DNA from: an uncultured Saprospiraceae bacterium
GTDB taxonomy: Bacteria; Bacteroidota; Bacteroidia; Chitinophagales; Saprospiraceae
Reading direction: 5' to 3'
NCBI GenBank assembly: GCA_937930815.1
Contig: CALHBQ010000450.1
Span: forward strand, 1-36,533
Length of the DNA stretch: 36,533 bases
Part shown: positions 9,001-15,557 of the stretch, piece by piece
How positions within the stretch are numbered: the stretch's first letter is position 1
Layout of the letters: each line of letters opens with the position of its first letter
Program-made: the position numbers and the translations under genes
Notes under the pieces: model-generated
The model's input: only the letters and a program-made list of their open reading frames with translations
Database searches by the model: none
What the model was told of the DNA's origin: nothing

Positions 9001-11856
9001 TGCTCCCTTACAGAGTCAGTTTCAATCTCTGCATTTAACTGTGATTTGGTTTTAAATAATATTATAAAATCAGATGTTACCTGTTTTGGTTTTGCAGATG
9101 GAACAGCTACGCCTTTCGTAAGTGGAGGTGATGGAAATTATACTTTTGATTGGGACAATGGGACTCAAGATTCGGTACTCACTGCGACCTCTGGTACTTA
9201 CAATTTAGTGGTAACGGATGGTGCAAACTGTTCAGCAACAGGAATGATTACCATTGACCAACCAGCAGAATTGGTTTCCAATTTCAGTTTTACAAACGAA
9301 ACTGCATCTGGCGCAATGGACGGAACAGCAACAGTTAATCCAATGGGTGGAACACCAAACTACACCGTTCTTTGGTCAACAGGAGAAACTTCAAATTCTG
9401 TAAATGGGCTTGCGCCAGGCAGCTACAATGTTGTCATTACGGATATGAATAATTGTGAAATTACAGAATCATTTACGGTACAAGGATTTGGCTGTAATTT
9501 AGTGGCAGAATCAATGAATACCACGGATGTAACTTGTTTCGGTTTATCAAATGGAACCGCAACTTCAGTCATTAGTGGAGAAGTAAATCCAGTCAATTAC
9601 CAATGGTCAAATGGAGGTTCGACAGCTACTATTAATAATTTGATAGCAGGTTCCTACTTTTTAACCATAACTGATGCCAACAATTGTGTTGCACTTGATA
9701 CTGCTATTATTTCGGAACCAGCAGAGCTTTCTATCATTCTAAATGGAACCAATGCATCTGTTGGTGGAACAAGTGATGGTGCAGTCACTTCAATGGTTGA
9801 TGGAGGTGTGAGGCCTTATACCTACAGTTGGAGTAATGGCGAAACGACTGAAGATTTATCGGGTATTCCTGCTGGCATGTACACACTCGAGATAACAGAT
9901 GCTAATAATTGTACAGCATCAGAATCCATACAAATTACAAACGATGGAAGTCCATGTGATTTGGAAATAAGCGTAATGCAAATTAGGTCGGTGAGATGTT
10001 TCGGCGAAAGTAATGGTAGTTTGATTCCAGTCACTTTAGGAGGAGTTGGGCCTATGACATTTCTATGGAGTAATGGAGCCACAGATTCCATTGCTGCGAA
10101 TTTGCCCTCTGGCGAATTAAATGTTTTGATTACAGATCAAAATGGATGTACTGCAAGAGATACCGCTTTTGTTCCGCAACCTGATACAATGATTCTCACG
10201 ATTACCTCAACAGATCAAACTGTTTTTGGTACAAATGATGGAACAGCATCTGCCTCAGCTATAGGTGGAAATCAACCTTACGAGTGGATTTGGAATAATG
10301 GAGAGACGACTGCTGCTATAACAGATTTAGCACCAGGAGTTTATTCTCTAATTGCGACGGATAGAAATGGTTGTGAAGCTACCGGCTCCGTTCGTATCCG
10401 TGATGCAAATGATCCGATTTGTGAAACCTTTGCGGGAACAATGGCAGCTGATACATTGAGAGCATGTGCTGGAGATACCCTTTTAGCAACTCAAATGGAT
10501 CCTGCAATTTTAGATTCAGATGATATAGTGGAATATGTTTTACATGATAGTCCAAGTGATTTGCTCGGCAATATTTTAAGTAGAAATGATATTCCAGAAT
10601 TTAGTTTCCTAGCAGGAATGGCTACAGATAGACCTTATTATATTTCTGCTATCGCAGGAAATGATGATGGATTTGGTTCCGTGGATTTGCAGGACACTTG
10701 TTTATCCATTGCGATTGGCCAAGTAGCTATTTTTGTCAATAGTCCTTCTGGGGTTTATACCATGCAAGGGCCCAATATGGCATGTGGGAATGTTCCTTTT
10801 TTCTTAGAAGCTGGAGATTTGGTAGGTGCTAATTCGGGTGTGCAATACAGATGGGTACTTCCAACTGGCGATGTAGTCTTCACAGAAGAACCAACGGTTT
10901 CTATTATTCCATCTTCTAATTTGTTTACAGGAGATTATTATGTTTCCAGAGATTCAGCTGGATGTGCCTCGCCAATATCTGCCCCGATTTTCATCGAAAT
11001 TGTGAGTCTTGCACCAGATGTCATAAATGCAGGTCGAGACACTATTTTATGTCAAGGAAACACATATAGGATAGAAGCGACTTCTACACTGAATGAACCA
11101 GGAAGTTGGTCTCCAGTTGGTTCCGCCGCAATTGTTTCGCCAAATCAATTATCAACAGAAGTAACGGGATTACAACCTGGTGCTAATGATTTTGTTTGGA
11201 AAGTAGCTTTGGATGAATGCCCTACAGCGAGTGTAGATACGGTTCGTGTTATTGTTGAAACGCCACCTGAGGCGGCAAATGATTTTTATGTTTTAGATAA
11301 TGCAACGGACGTGATACCACTTGAGGTATTGTCCAATGACAATTTATCTGGATTAGTCGATACCGTTGTTTCAATTATCTCACCTCCTCAAATCGGTAAC
11401 TTGGAGTATGACCCAGTTAAAAAACAATTTTCATATTGGCTCGATGAGGCACAGCGCGGTTATGCGGAGTTCACTTATGAAGTTTGTAATCCAACAGCTG
11501 AATGTGGAATTGAGTGCGACCGAGCAACGGTAACAATTTACTCTTTTGCATATCCTGTTTTACCCGATGGTATTACTCCAAATGGTGATGGCGATAATGA
11601 TTTCTTACAAATACAAGGACTCAAAGGATTTGACTTTGTTAAAGTCACCGTGGTCAATCGATGGGGTAGTGTTGTCTACCAAACCGATAATTATGATAAT
11701 GATAATCCTTGGGATGGTACTTACAATAATGATGGAAATCCATTGCCTGGAGGAACCTATTACTATTTCGTTGAAGGAATGGAACAAAATGGATCAGAGG
11801 AGCCAGAAAGAGTTGGTAGAATTATTAATGGACCTCTTCATATCATCAATCGATAA
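1..11856 (+). CDS. Giant SprB-repeat surface adhesin with T9SS type B sorting domain (5' end outside window)
   Basis: The frame is open from base 1, so the true start and signal peptide lie upstream; the first in-window start-like codon is a GTG at 28. Domains in order: parallel beta-helix repeats (about 1-1300; N/G/D-rich 'NNxxxGI' coils), an Ig-like beta domain (about 1320-1620), a second beta-helix opened by a 'TLRWAIDCVNA' motif typical of such regions in Bacteroidota (about 1650-2720), a second Ig-like domain (about 2750-3010), 32 SprB repeats (3040-10416), Ig/PKD-like domains (about 10420-11540), and a gliding-motility-associated C-terminal domain (11551-11853). By family knowledge it is exported by the T9SS and displayed on the cell surface or along gliding tracks as an adhesin. 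The two downstream genes, a mini-CTD protein and a PorP/SprF homologue, fit the sprB-sprF arrangement. Which surface or glycan it binds cannot be read from the sequence. Confidence 0.93.
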   Translation, partial: NNHIIKDITVEHFDGSGISTVNTANLITLDSVKLKSNGDYGFGTDGADLIEVTNCIATLNGKAGFFVTRMEDITITGSEATLNGDEGIKLVDISDDNVGVNITNVIAVDNGLDGVLIDDYTIANLNNVAANANYGAGIRILNGSTSLVGTNLTANNNIGSHGIDLSSSVGVDLTTVTSVANFDNGLNILNCSAAKVTGGTITDNVSGILADGCNNLELDGLVVSNNDFDGIEIQNSSPTSIKNTTSQMHTSGAGLRLINSSNCTVDGFTGSNNILGISCASNNLIAINSAFNNNTSNGIFLSGSSGSFVGTVSFTGNVGGFSQEGASNNTTIQNCTFESNVDGITSDDCEGFNFDGNTVGTAANGNTGNGIWVNNSSGTKPGTGGNSGTFGQLQKGLLLAGGIIQNNTITNNDFGIKIEDDAALVEITNNEIYCNSTAGIDRTNNTPPITTISSASTTTVTGTTLVASGYIEVFIDDDMGCSGAPEQGKTFVGSNTFSGSNWSVPISGVSVGDNLTATITANSNNTSQFSIGVIAGPTCPIGSPVIVTDPGDGSMTQTLRWAIDCVNADASTDEIHFNLPAPAPGDSLKIQPTGQLPFVIDDDVYFDGTTQPTGDRVYIDGSMAGSAIYGLSLQANTIILRQLGLINWGQDGIQNFGNSDLDDIEFLRNGGAGGPAGSGIRNNSGSNNTIINNSYFEDNEYGVSGFSSSDLQISNSNFKNHVYGGVFLNNTTNSILDNLDLDNCSDGISVVGLSQNTSINNVTSYNNNDVGIYVGQSDDVTIDNATCFNNGDYGIQFLEANNSDIINSTIYSNSVHGVYITNTTNFTIEDNDIGVSGGNTADGILVEDLAFKPGGNTNNITTAARGGLLSTGTIQNNNIQNNGGYGVQASSSLSTSPNLYIVNNNMQCNQLGGIVNPTGTAPTISTANPATVTGTGTNGNTIHLYTHNTSCSNGAPCQGLMPLGTTTVSGGVWSVAATVSAGTQVTATQTTSGNNTSPFSTCALVMLMCDADTTSTNVTCFGFDDGTATSTGNSMANYTYTWSNNPSSPIGPQPGPSTITGLSPGTYYVTVADGAGCIDVDTFVITQPFPIDYFLELKDETCIGFNNGEALMEDYGAGYTVLWSTGSTANPVTNLAPGMYSVTVTNPVTMCADTTNFTINPGFNTIDSTRHTNVTCFGFDDGTATVFVNPITTAAVYSWSTGATTSTVTGLSPGWHYITVTIPPGADNAGCFEIDSVNVLEAIPLSYFTEKTDETCAGANDGTALVDDYGNGYTYLWSTGSTASMVSGLVPGMYSVTITDPVSMCMDTANFTINPAPDLILSMDSTHVTCVGLNDGTATVNINTVVAMDPSLTIMWSTGSSATMISGLAPGVYSVTVVYTEPISVTTCSETRSVTINDGNPLNYYSDIEDETCINGNDGSAFIDDLGAGYTYLWSTGSTANPITNLGPGNYSVTITEGVPNFCADTFNFVINPGLSLIASLDSTNVTCNGFDNGTATVTLDPNIAGSATGTTTIEWYTFPAGTIVSTSNPVSNLAPGQYEVVVTFIDGGVTCSETEIFSISEPDPIVSNLNFEHENCLGANDGSASVNPTGGTSPYTFSWSTGSTASMVSNLSSGTYTITIRDANMCELTETFIINPGYTPIDNIVGTNLLCFEDMTGSAQVILNPPPVGAQPTTYSWSNGATVNPNPNLAAGTYGVTVSTIVTSGDECIGTGMITISQPDPLTIMMDSNNVSCFGGSDGTATANVTGGTMPYSYLWSNMANTSMITGLAPGTYTVTVTDGNDCSAISSVEIFEPLEYITGISGTDLLCNGDNSGTAEVLVSGSPLFYIYSWSNGDNTRSISGLAAGTYTVTVTDTDFVCEEIETITINEPPVLGASPIASNSVTCFGFSDGTLETNPTGGTLPYTFAWTPGGYTTANVTGVPPGAYTVVVTDANMCQSTPATVFIGEPLEFLLDLDSTDLTCFENASGSITANPINGVSPINYAWSNGASGMTTSGLAVGSYSVTATDENGCLAEGTSSVNQPTMVTGTTSSTITTCNGDDDGTATATGAGGTPGYTYAWSNGDNGPMSEDLSAGTYFVSITDQNGCEIIEEVEIIEPDEIFITFDSTNVTCAGLNDGTATAMATGGTGGPYDFIWEDGTFGPSITGLSAGFHEVEAIDANGCFGLWDVEILEPNPIALTASATNITATGANDGTATASGAGDFPPFMYAWSNGDTGANISNLAPGGYTVTCTDTNGCFVEETVFVGGINCNLIVDVIDITNVDCNTGTNGALTVNHSGGTAPHTYIWSNGGNTQTITGLTAGSYSVTVVDVQNCVDSMRAVITEPMAIIPNLTSVNVSGLGINDGSATLAPTGGTPTYTYLWSTGATTSAVNGLAPGTYTATITDANQCEEIVTVNISSFNCNFDAGVATPMDATCFGEPTGSVSTAVVGGTPPYNYTWSNGETTSNITNVLAGNYSVTVIDATNCPDTLRATVNEPSIIVLVNSSTNEMSNGANDGTASVIPSGGTPTYTYLWSNGETTSMISGLAPGDYTVTCTDANGCERESMVMTIEPYVCSFAVASSNTTDVLCNGDATGGATVATTGGTGPFTYAWSDGSSAAALTGVMAGTYSVSITDAFDCVVVEMVEIMEPSAISATSSITGLTTNNGNEGTATANPSGGTPNYTFVWSNGDTNQTATGLTEGTYSVTCTDANGCTVILNDIEIPAFDCILEIENITPTDVLCFGDMDGTASAQVINAVGNVNYTWSSGATVNPATNLEAGTYTLVVSDDTNCTDESDVEIAEPSAITSNLSTNNQSAAGVNDGSASVNPMGGTPPYSVTWSNGDTGNNTSGLAPGNYTVSILDVNNCEITEPFTIQNFNCDLEIINLTSTPVTCFGDNDGTATPIVTGGDGNYTFSWSNGSVDSIVTNGTAGLQILSVSDNSNCTDADTVTIGGPPELFVNLTTTDESAAGAMDGTALVAPSGGVPAYTILWSTGDATNSIVGLSPNTYSVEVTDMNNCSLTESVSISAFNCDLVLNNIIKSDVTCFGFADGTATPFVSGGDGNYTFDWDNGTQDSVLTATSGTYNLVVTDGANCSATGMITIDQPAELVSNFSFTNETASGAMDGTATVNPMGGTPNYTVLWSTGETSNSVNGLAPGSYNVVITDMNNCEITESFTVQGFGCNLVAESMNTTDVTCFGLSNGTATSVISGEVNPVNYQWSNGGSTATINNLIAGSYFLTITDANNCVALDTAIISEPAELSIILNGTNASVGGTSDGAVTSMVDGGVRPYTYSWSNGETTEDLSGIPAGMYTLEITDANNCTASESIQITNDGSPCDLEISVMQIRSVRCFGESNGSLIPVTLGGVGPMTFLWSNGATDSIAANLPSGELNVLITDQNGCTARDTAFVPQPDTMILTITSTDQTVFGTNDGTASASAIGGNQPYEWIWNNGETTAAITDLAPGVYSLIATDRNGCEATGSVRIRDANDPICETFAGTMAADTLRACAGDTLLATQMDPAILDSDDIVEYVLHDSPSDLLGNILSRNDIPEFSFLAGMATDRPYYISAIAGNDDGFGSVDLQDTCLSIAIGQVAIFVNSPSGVYTMQGPNMACGNVPFFLEAGDLVGANSGVQYRWVLPTGDVVFTEEPTVSIIPSSNLFTGDYYVSRDSAGCASPISAPIFIEIVSLAPDVINAGRDTILCQGNTYRIEATSTLNEPGSWSPVGSAAIVSPNQLSTEVTGLQPGANDFVWKVALDECPTASVDTVRVIVETPPEAANDFYVLDNATDVIPLEVLSNDNLSGLVDTVVSIISPPQIGNLEYDPVKKQFSYWLDEAQRGYAEFTYEVCNPTAECGIECDRATVTIYSFAYPVLPDGITPNGDGDNDFLQIQGLKGFDFVKVTVVNRWGSVVYQTDNYDNDNPWDGTYNNDGNPLPGGTYYYFVEGMEQNGSEEPERVGRIINGPLHIINR
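3040..10416 (+). repeat. Array of 32 SprB repeats inside the giant adhesin
   Basis: I count 32 in-frame repeats averaging about 77 codons. Each runs roughly 'TxVTCFGxxDGTA...GG...YTYxWSNG...xITGLAPGTYxVTVTDxNxC'. The array has three sections. Repeats 1-8 alternate a 'VTCFGFDDGTA' type with a 'DETCxGxNDG' type. Repeats 8-15 are mostly a single Cys-bearing type. From repeat 16 a Cys-bearing type alternates with a type that lacks the first Cys ('SAAGxxDGTA'). The repeats diverge at DNA level, so this is an old protein-level array, not a recent tandem duplication. Confidence 0.9.
11551..11853 (+). other. T9SS type B / gliding-motility-associated C-terminal domain coding segment
   Basis: The last ~101 residues read 'YPVLPDGITPNGDGDND...VVNRWGSVVYQTDNYDND-PWDGTYNNDGNPLPGGTYYYFVE', with the conserved TPNGDGxND, NRWGxxVY, WDG and LPxGTYYY blocks of the CHU_C / TIGR04131-type domain. 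In characterised Bacteroidota this domain directs secretion through the T9SS and often depends on a cognate PorP/SprF protein; one is encoded at 12787-13743. Confidence 0.92.
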
Positions 11857-12098
11857 ATCTTTTCTACGGTTTCATTTTTTTTGAATAGTCTTTATTCTGA
11901 AATGGGTTGTAGAGCAATCGATGATTATTTTTTCGCTTATTGAGGCAAAAAATTTAAGAATAGCCTTAGCTCTTGTTCAATTTTTTAACGAAAAGAAGCG
12001 GAAAAATAAGTTTTCGAATTGCATACAAATTATTTTAGAATAAAGACTAATAAGGAAACCGTAGAATTTTTTAAAATAAAAAACGAAAATATATCAAA

Positions 12099-12740
12099 AT
12101 GAAAACCTTGCCCTTTTATTTAATTATTTCCCTCGTAATAGCCAACGCTTTACCCGCATTGGCATGTGATCCTGTAGCCGTACCAGATGACCTTGAGCTG
12201 CAATTAACTTCAGACGCAATAGTTGTCAATGTCTTACTCAATGATGAGTTTGATAATATTGATAGCGTAACAGTGAATTTATTGAGTCAACCGGAATTTG
12301 GTACCGCTACTGTTGATTCCAAAACCAATCAAATCATTTATCAATCAGCAGGTAATCAAGGTGGACAAATAACCTTTGAATATGAAGTATGTGAATCTTC
12401 TGTTCAATGTGGCAATTCTTGTTCGAAAACAGAAGTAAAAGTGGAAGTGCTCAATATGCCAGTTGTGCCAGATGGTCTGACCCTAAATGGAGATGGATTC
12501 AACGAAGGACTTAAGCTAACGAATATCAAAAAATACAATGAACTGGATCTGACGATTGTCAATCGATGGGGCCATATTATTTATCGAAATGAAGATTATA
12601 AGAACTCGGATCCTTGGCGAGGAACCTATGGGACTAGTGATGAACAGGTACAACCTGGCGTCTATTATTATATCCTAATTCCTTCTTTGGATGGAAAAAA
12701 GTTTGAAGTACAAACTTCTGCACTTTACATTTTTAATTAA
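12099..12740 (+). CDS. Small secreted protein: Ig-like domain plus T9SS type B C-terminal domain
   Basis: This 213-aa protein has a Sec signal peptide (residues 1-22, ending ALPALA before CDPVAV), one Ig/cadherin-like domain (about 25-125) and a gliding-motility-associated C-terminal domain (about 126-213: 'VVPDGLTLNGDGFNE', 'TIVNRWGHIIYRNEDY', 'DPWRGTY', 'QPGVYYYILIP'). It is a shortened paralogue of the last ~200 residues of the giant adhesin just upstream; the pair 'FEYEVCESSVQCGNSC' here and 'FTYEVCNPTAECGIEC' there is especially close. It lies 242 bp after the adhesin and 46 bp before the PorP/SprF gene, so it probably shares a transcript with the latter. With almost no domain beyond the sorting signal, it may be a short surface component, an anchor or capping subunit, or a remnant of a larger adhesin. 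Its function is unknown. Confidence 0.88.
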   Translation: MKTLPFYLIISLVIANALPALACDPVAVPDDLELQLTSDAIVVNVLLNDEFDNIDSVTVNLLSQPEFGTATVDSKTNQIIYQSAGNQGGQITFEYEVCESSVQCGNSCSKTEVKVEVLNMPVVPDGLTLNGDGFNEGLKLTNIKKYNELDLTIVNRWGHIIYRNEDYKNSDPWRGTYGTSDEQVQPGVYYYILIPSLDGKKFEVQTSALYIFN

Positions 12741-12786
12741 AAAAAATCAAAATCACGTTTTTTACAAACGAAAAAAATATAAAATC

Positions 12787-13743
12787 ATGAGAACGTTAAT
12801 CCTTACCCTAATTTTTGCCGGAATGTTTACCGGAGATTTATTGGCACAACAATTACCAAATTTCAGTGTCTATCGTGATCACTGGAATATTATCAATCCA
12901 GCAGCACTTTCCAATAATTATTTAATCAACAATCTCAACAAATCAATTGGCGTAAGTCATCGTAGTCAGTGGGTTGGCGTTAATGATGCACCAACCACTT
13001 CTTTAGTCAATTTTGAATGGGTTTCAGACAAAAGAAATTCCATATTTGGAGGTCACATCGTCAATGATCAAACTGGAAAAATTGGTCAAACTGGTATTTA
13101 TGGCCAGTATGCCTATCGTTTGAATTTGGGTAAACGAACGGACCAAACACTTTCAATTGGGCTTACGGCGGGGGTAGTGCAATACAGCGCTCAGCTTAGC
13201 CAAATTCAATTTTTTGATATTGAAGAACAGCCGCTTACTGATGATAACTTCATTTATCCTGATTTTGGAATGGGAATTTTTTATCATTATTCGGATAAGT
13301 ATTATGCAGGGTTTTCGATGCCTCAAACGTTTTCATTAGAAACAAGATTTGAGACAAGAGATAAATCCTTTGCTTTTGATAGAACTCAACATCTTTATTT
13401 TGTGGCAGGTGGATATTACCAAGTTACTTGGTTTGGAAACGAAACCAGTTTTGTGGAGCCATCCGTCTGGATCAAGTATGTGCCGAATGCGCCACTTACT
13501 ATTGATTTGAACGCACGTTATCAAATTAGTGAATTGATATGGGCGGGGTTAGGACTTGCGAGTGGTTTTGGAGATGAAACAAGTTCAAGGCTTAATCTTG
13601 AAGCGGGTGTAATCTTGGGTGAACAAATCAACCTAACAAAAGGTCAACTGAAATTAGGCATGGCTTTTGACCTTCCATTTACAGGCGGATTGAATAACTA
13701 TTTACCGTTTGCCTTTGAAGCTAATGCAGTATATTCATTTTAA
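12787..13743 (+). CDS. PorP/SprF family type IX secretion system membrane protein
   Basis: A 318-aa outer-membrane beta-barrel-type protein. I chose the ATG at 12787 because it gives a clean signal peptide (MRTLILTLIFAGMFTGDLLA|QQ); the frame is open further upstream but that stretch overlaps the previous gene and is Lys-rich. Family hallmarks are the early 'LPNFSVYRDHWNIINPAALS' block, 'GVSHRSQWVGVNDAPTTSLVNFEW', the glycine-rich alternating strands and the terminal aromatic residue (AVYSF). In Flavobacterium johnsoniae SprF is required for SprB secretion; a partner role for the giant adhesin and the 213-aa protein is inferred from adjacency. A strong hairpin follows at 13763. Confidence 0.93.
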   Translation: MRTLILTLIFAGMFTGDLLAQQLPNFSVYRDHWNIINPAALSNNYLINNLNKSIGVSHRSQWVGVNDAPTTSLVNFEWVSDKRNSIFGGHIVNDQTGKIGQTGIYGQYAYRLNLGKRTDQTLSIGLTAGVVQYSAQLSQIQFFDIEEQPLTDDNFIYPDFGMGIFYHYSDKYYAGFSMPQTFSLETRFETRDKSFAFDRTQHLYFVAGGYYQVTWFGNETSFVEPSVWIKYVPNAPLTIDLNARYQISELIWAGLGLASGFGDETSSRLNLEAGVILGEQINLTKGQLKLGMAFDLPFTGGLNNYLPFAFEANAVYSF

Positions 13744-13762
13744 TTAAAATACTTCATTTATT

Positions 13763-13812
13763 AAAAATACGGGTACCTCCATTTATATAGGGGTATCCGT
13801 ATTTTTATTTTA
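13763..13812 (+). terminator. Intrinsic terminator after PorP/SprF gene
   Basis: A 15-bp stem (13763-13777 with 13792-13806, one G-T wobble) and a 14-nt loop are followed by a T-rich run. The left arm core is ATACGGGTACC. It starts 20 bp after the stop codon and closes the surface-adhesin module. Confidence 0.85.
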
Positions 13813-14044
13813 AATATAGTTTAAAGTGTTTATTTTTAGGTTAATACAAAATAATAAAAAACTAATATGTTAAATGTTTATAAATTGTATAACCTTTTAA
13901 AATCTTATGCGTCTAAAGTATAACTGACGAGAAAACAAGAAAATCCTTATTTACTATTTTTAAATTACCTTCCCTTTTTTGGTAAGACGAAATCCAACTT
14001 TCTTACTCATTTTTATTAAAAGAAGATTTCTCGAATGTGACTGT

Positions 14045-14078
14045 TTGTATAATGGTTACAGGGTAATAATTAATTTTG
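14045..14078 (+). promoter_or_regulatory. Candidate Bacteroidota promoter for the basic secreted protein
   Basis: TTG at 14045-14047 and TAATTTTG at 14071-14078 (match to TAnnTTTG) are 23 nt apart, the long end of the usual range. The start codon follows 30 nt later. Confidence 0.5.
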
Positions 14079-14108
14079 GATTTACACATTCTTAAAATTC
14101 CATGAGCA

Positions 14109-14474
14109 ATGAAAAATTTATTAATTTTTCTGTTTTTAATCCTAACAACAAGTGTTTTTGCACAAATCAAAGAGCAATATGTTGCTCAAAGCAATAAGAA
14201 CACGACAATCGTAATCAAAGAAGCAAGAGCAAGTGATGAAGAAATTCTTGCTCAAAACTTTAATCTTGATGACTACCGTGTTGGGGACGTTATTGAAATT
14301 TCGACGGCAGTAAGAGAACCTGTCAAGAAAACTGCAAAGGTCTCTAGTGCTTCTTCTGCAAGTAGAACACGCGTGAAACGCAAAAAGAAAAAGTCTTTTT
14401 CTCTTTTCAAAAAATCCTATAAAGGAACGAAAAGAAAGAGAAAATCGAATTATCTAAAATGTTATAGTTTCTAA
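14109..14474 (+). CDS. Small secreted protein with highly basic C-terminus, unknown function
   Basis: A 121-aa protein with a clear signal peptide (MKNLLIFLFLILTTSVFA|QI). The mature N-terminal half is mixed, with 'NFNLDDYRVGDVIEISTAV'. The C-terminal ~45 residues are dominated by Lys/Arg and Ser ('RTRVKRKKKKSFSLFKKS', then further KR clusters) and end in YLKCYSF. I do not recognise a family. The charge suggests binding to an anionic partner such as LPS, peptidoglycan, DNA or acidic polysaccharide, but that is inference. It is monocistronic: promoter at 14045 and strong terminator at 14494. Confidence 0.75.
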   Translation: MKNLLIFLFLILTTSVFAQIKEQYVAQSNKNTTIVIKEARASDEEILAQNFNLDDYRVGDVIEISTAVREPVKKTAKVSSASSASRTRVKRKKKKSFSLFKKSYKGTKRKRKSNYLKCYSF

Positions 14475-14493
14475 GCCAAACAAAATAACAACG

Positions 14494-14528
14494 AATGGGC
14501 ATCAATTAATTTTGGTGCCCATTTTTTT
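14494..14528 (+). terminator. Intrinsic terminator of the basic secreted protein gene
   Basis: A 12-bp stem (14494-14505 with 14512-14523, one wobble), 6-nt loop TTAATT, then T6. It lies between convergent genes. Confidence 0.85.
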
Positions 14529-14592
14529 GCGTAATACTAAATGACGGAAATGAAAGAAGAACAAGTCGCTCTCTGAACTTTCAACTTAACTC

Positions 14593-15549
14593 CTATATTC
14601 CAAATTTTAGAAAAGAAAGAATCTTCTCTTCTATCCAATAAAATTCTTTGGTAAAATTGGCAAAACCCAAATGCCCTCCATACCGTGGAGCGGCAAAATG
14701 GATGTATTTATGTTTTTTTAATAATTCGAAAGGATAACATTCTTTTGGTAAAAATGGGTCGTCCAGTGCATTGATCAACAATGTTTCTTTTTTTACAAAA
14801 GGCAAAAATTGAATACTTTGTGACTTTGAGTAATAGTCCCAAGCATCTTTGAATCCATGATAGGGCGCCGTGAATCTATCGTCAAAATCTCTAAGTGTTT
14901 TGACTTTATCAATGTTCTTAATTGAAATCTCCGGAGTGATTTTATTTTTTCGAAGCAGTTTTTTGACCAAACTATCTCTAAAACTTTTGTTGTAATGCCA
15001 ATTGGAAGGGCGACTAATTTGAATCGAAGCTTTGCCCAATTCAATAGGCGCAGAGACCGCAACTACCTTATTTATTTTCTTAGAAACGGCTTTGGGCGCT
15101 TCTCCCAAATATTTGAGCGCAAGGTTTCCGCCCAAACTGTAGCCGACCAAATCAATATGATCATAACTCTTTTCCAAATGTTTGATCACTGTAACCAGGT
15201 CGTAGGTCGCTCCACCATGATAAAGCATCGGTTGACGATTGACTTCGCCGCCACAACTTCTATAATTCATCGCTAAGACATCCCAACCATTTTTGGAAAG
15301 AAGTCGTGACATCGCAACAATATATTGCGAACCAGAACTTCCTTCCAATCCATGACAAAGCATGGCGACTTTTTGATTCCCCTTTTTAATAAAATCCAGG
15401 TCTAAAAAATCATCATCGGGCGTATCAATTCTTACGCGTTCGTATTTGGGTTTGCACTGCCTTCTAAAGAAAGCGGGATACATTGTATTGAAATGCGCTC
15501 TTTTAAAAAGGGCACCTGGCTTGTAGTCGTCAAAATTTATTAATGGCAT
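14593..15549 (-). CDS. YheT-type alpha/beta-fold hydrolase
   Basis: A 318-aa protein of the YheT/UPF0017-like alpha/beta hydrolase family, close to the usual family length. Visible parts are the oxyanion-loop block 'LCHGLEGSSGSQY' (65-76), 'AMNYRSCGGEVNRQP' (93-107), the nucleophile elbow GYSLGG with Ser138, the acid in 'ALDDPFLP' (Asp264) and His293 in 'YGGHLGF'; so the triad Ser138-Asp264-His293 looks complete. It has no signal peptide, so it is cytoplasmic. Family members act as esterases on poorly defined lipid or ester substrates. It lies 8 bp downstream of the cohesin-like lipoprotein gene on the same strand and probably shares its promoter at 16133-16163. Confidence 0.9.
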   Translation of the reverse strand: MPLINFDDYKPGALFKRAHFNTMYPAFFRRQCKPKYERVRIDTPDDDFLDLDFIKKGNQKVAMLCHGLEGSSGSQYIVAMSRLLSKNGWDVLAMNYRSCGGEVNRQPMLYHGGATYDLVTVIKHLEKSYDHIDLVGYSLGGNLALKYLGEAPKAVSKKINKVVAVSAPIELGKASIQISRPSNWHYNKSFRDSLVKKLLRKNKITPEISIKNIDKVKTLRDFDDRFTAPYHGFKDAWDYYSKSQSIQFLPFVKKETLLINALDDPFLPKECYPFELLKKHKYIHFAAPRYGGHLGFANFTKEFYWIEEKILSFLKFGI

Positions 15550-15557
15550 TTATGCTT

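Larger units (their letters stand above)
13744..14108. other. Intergenic region, 365 bp, AT-rich
   Basis: It holds the terminator of the SprF-like gene (13763-13812) and, at its right end, a candidate promoter for the next gene (14045-14078). The AT-rich middle (about 13815-14040) shows no ORF above about 20 codons and no RNA fold that I recognise. Confidence 0.6.

Noticed and set aside
3040-10416. Regular repeats that could be mistaken for a CRISPR array
   Set aside because: Repeat units are ~230 nt, in frame and diverged at DNA level, inside one long coding sequence; no 20-40 bp identical repeats with unique spacers and no cas genes.
11857-12098. Spacer between the adhesin and mini-CTD genes as a possible regulatory RNA
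   Set aside because: AT-rich, no convincing hairpin, no conserved motif and no ORF of useful length; only a weak promoter-like TTG...TATTTTAG is present.
12691-12786. Extended N-terminus for the PorP/SprF homologue
   Set aside because: It overlaps the upstream gene and reads as a Lys/Asn-rich tail; the ATG at 12787 gives a standard signal peptide.
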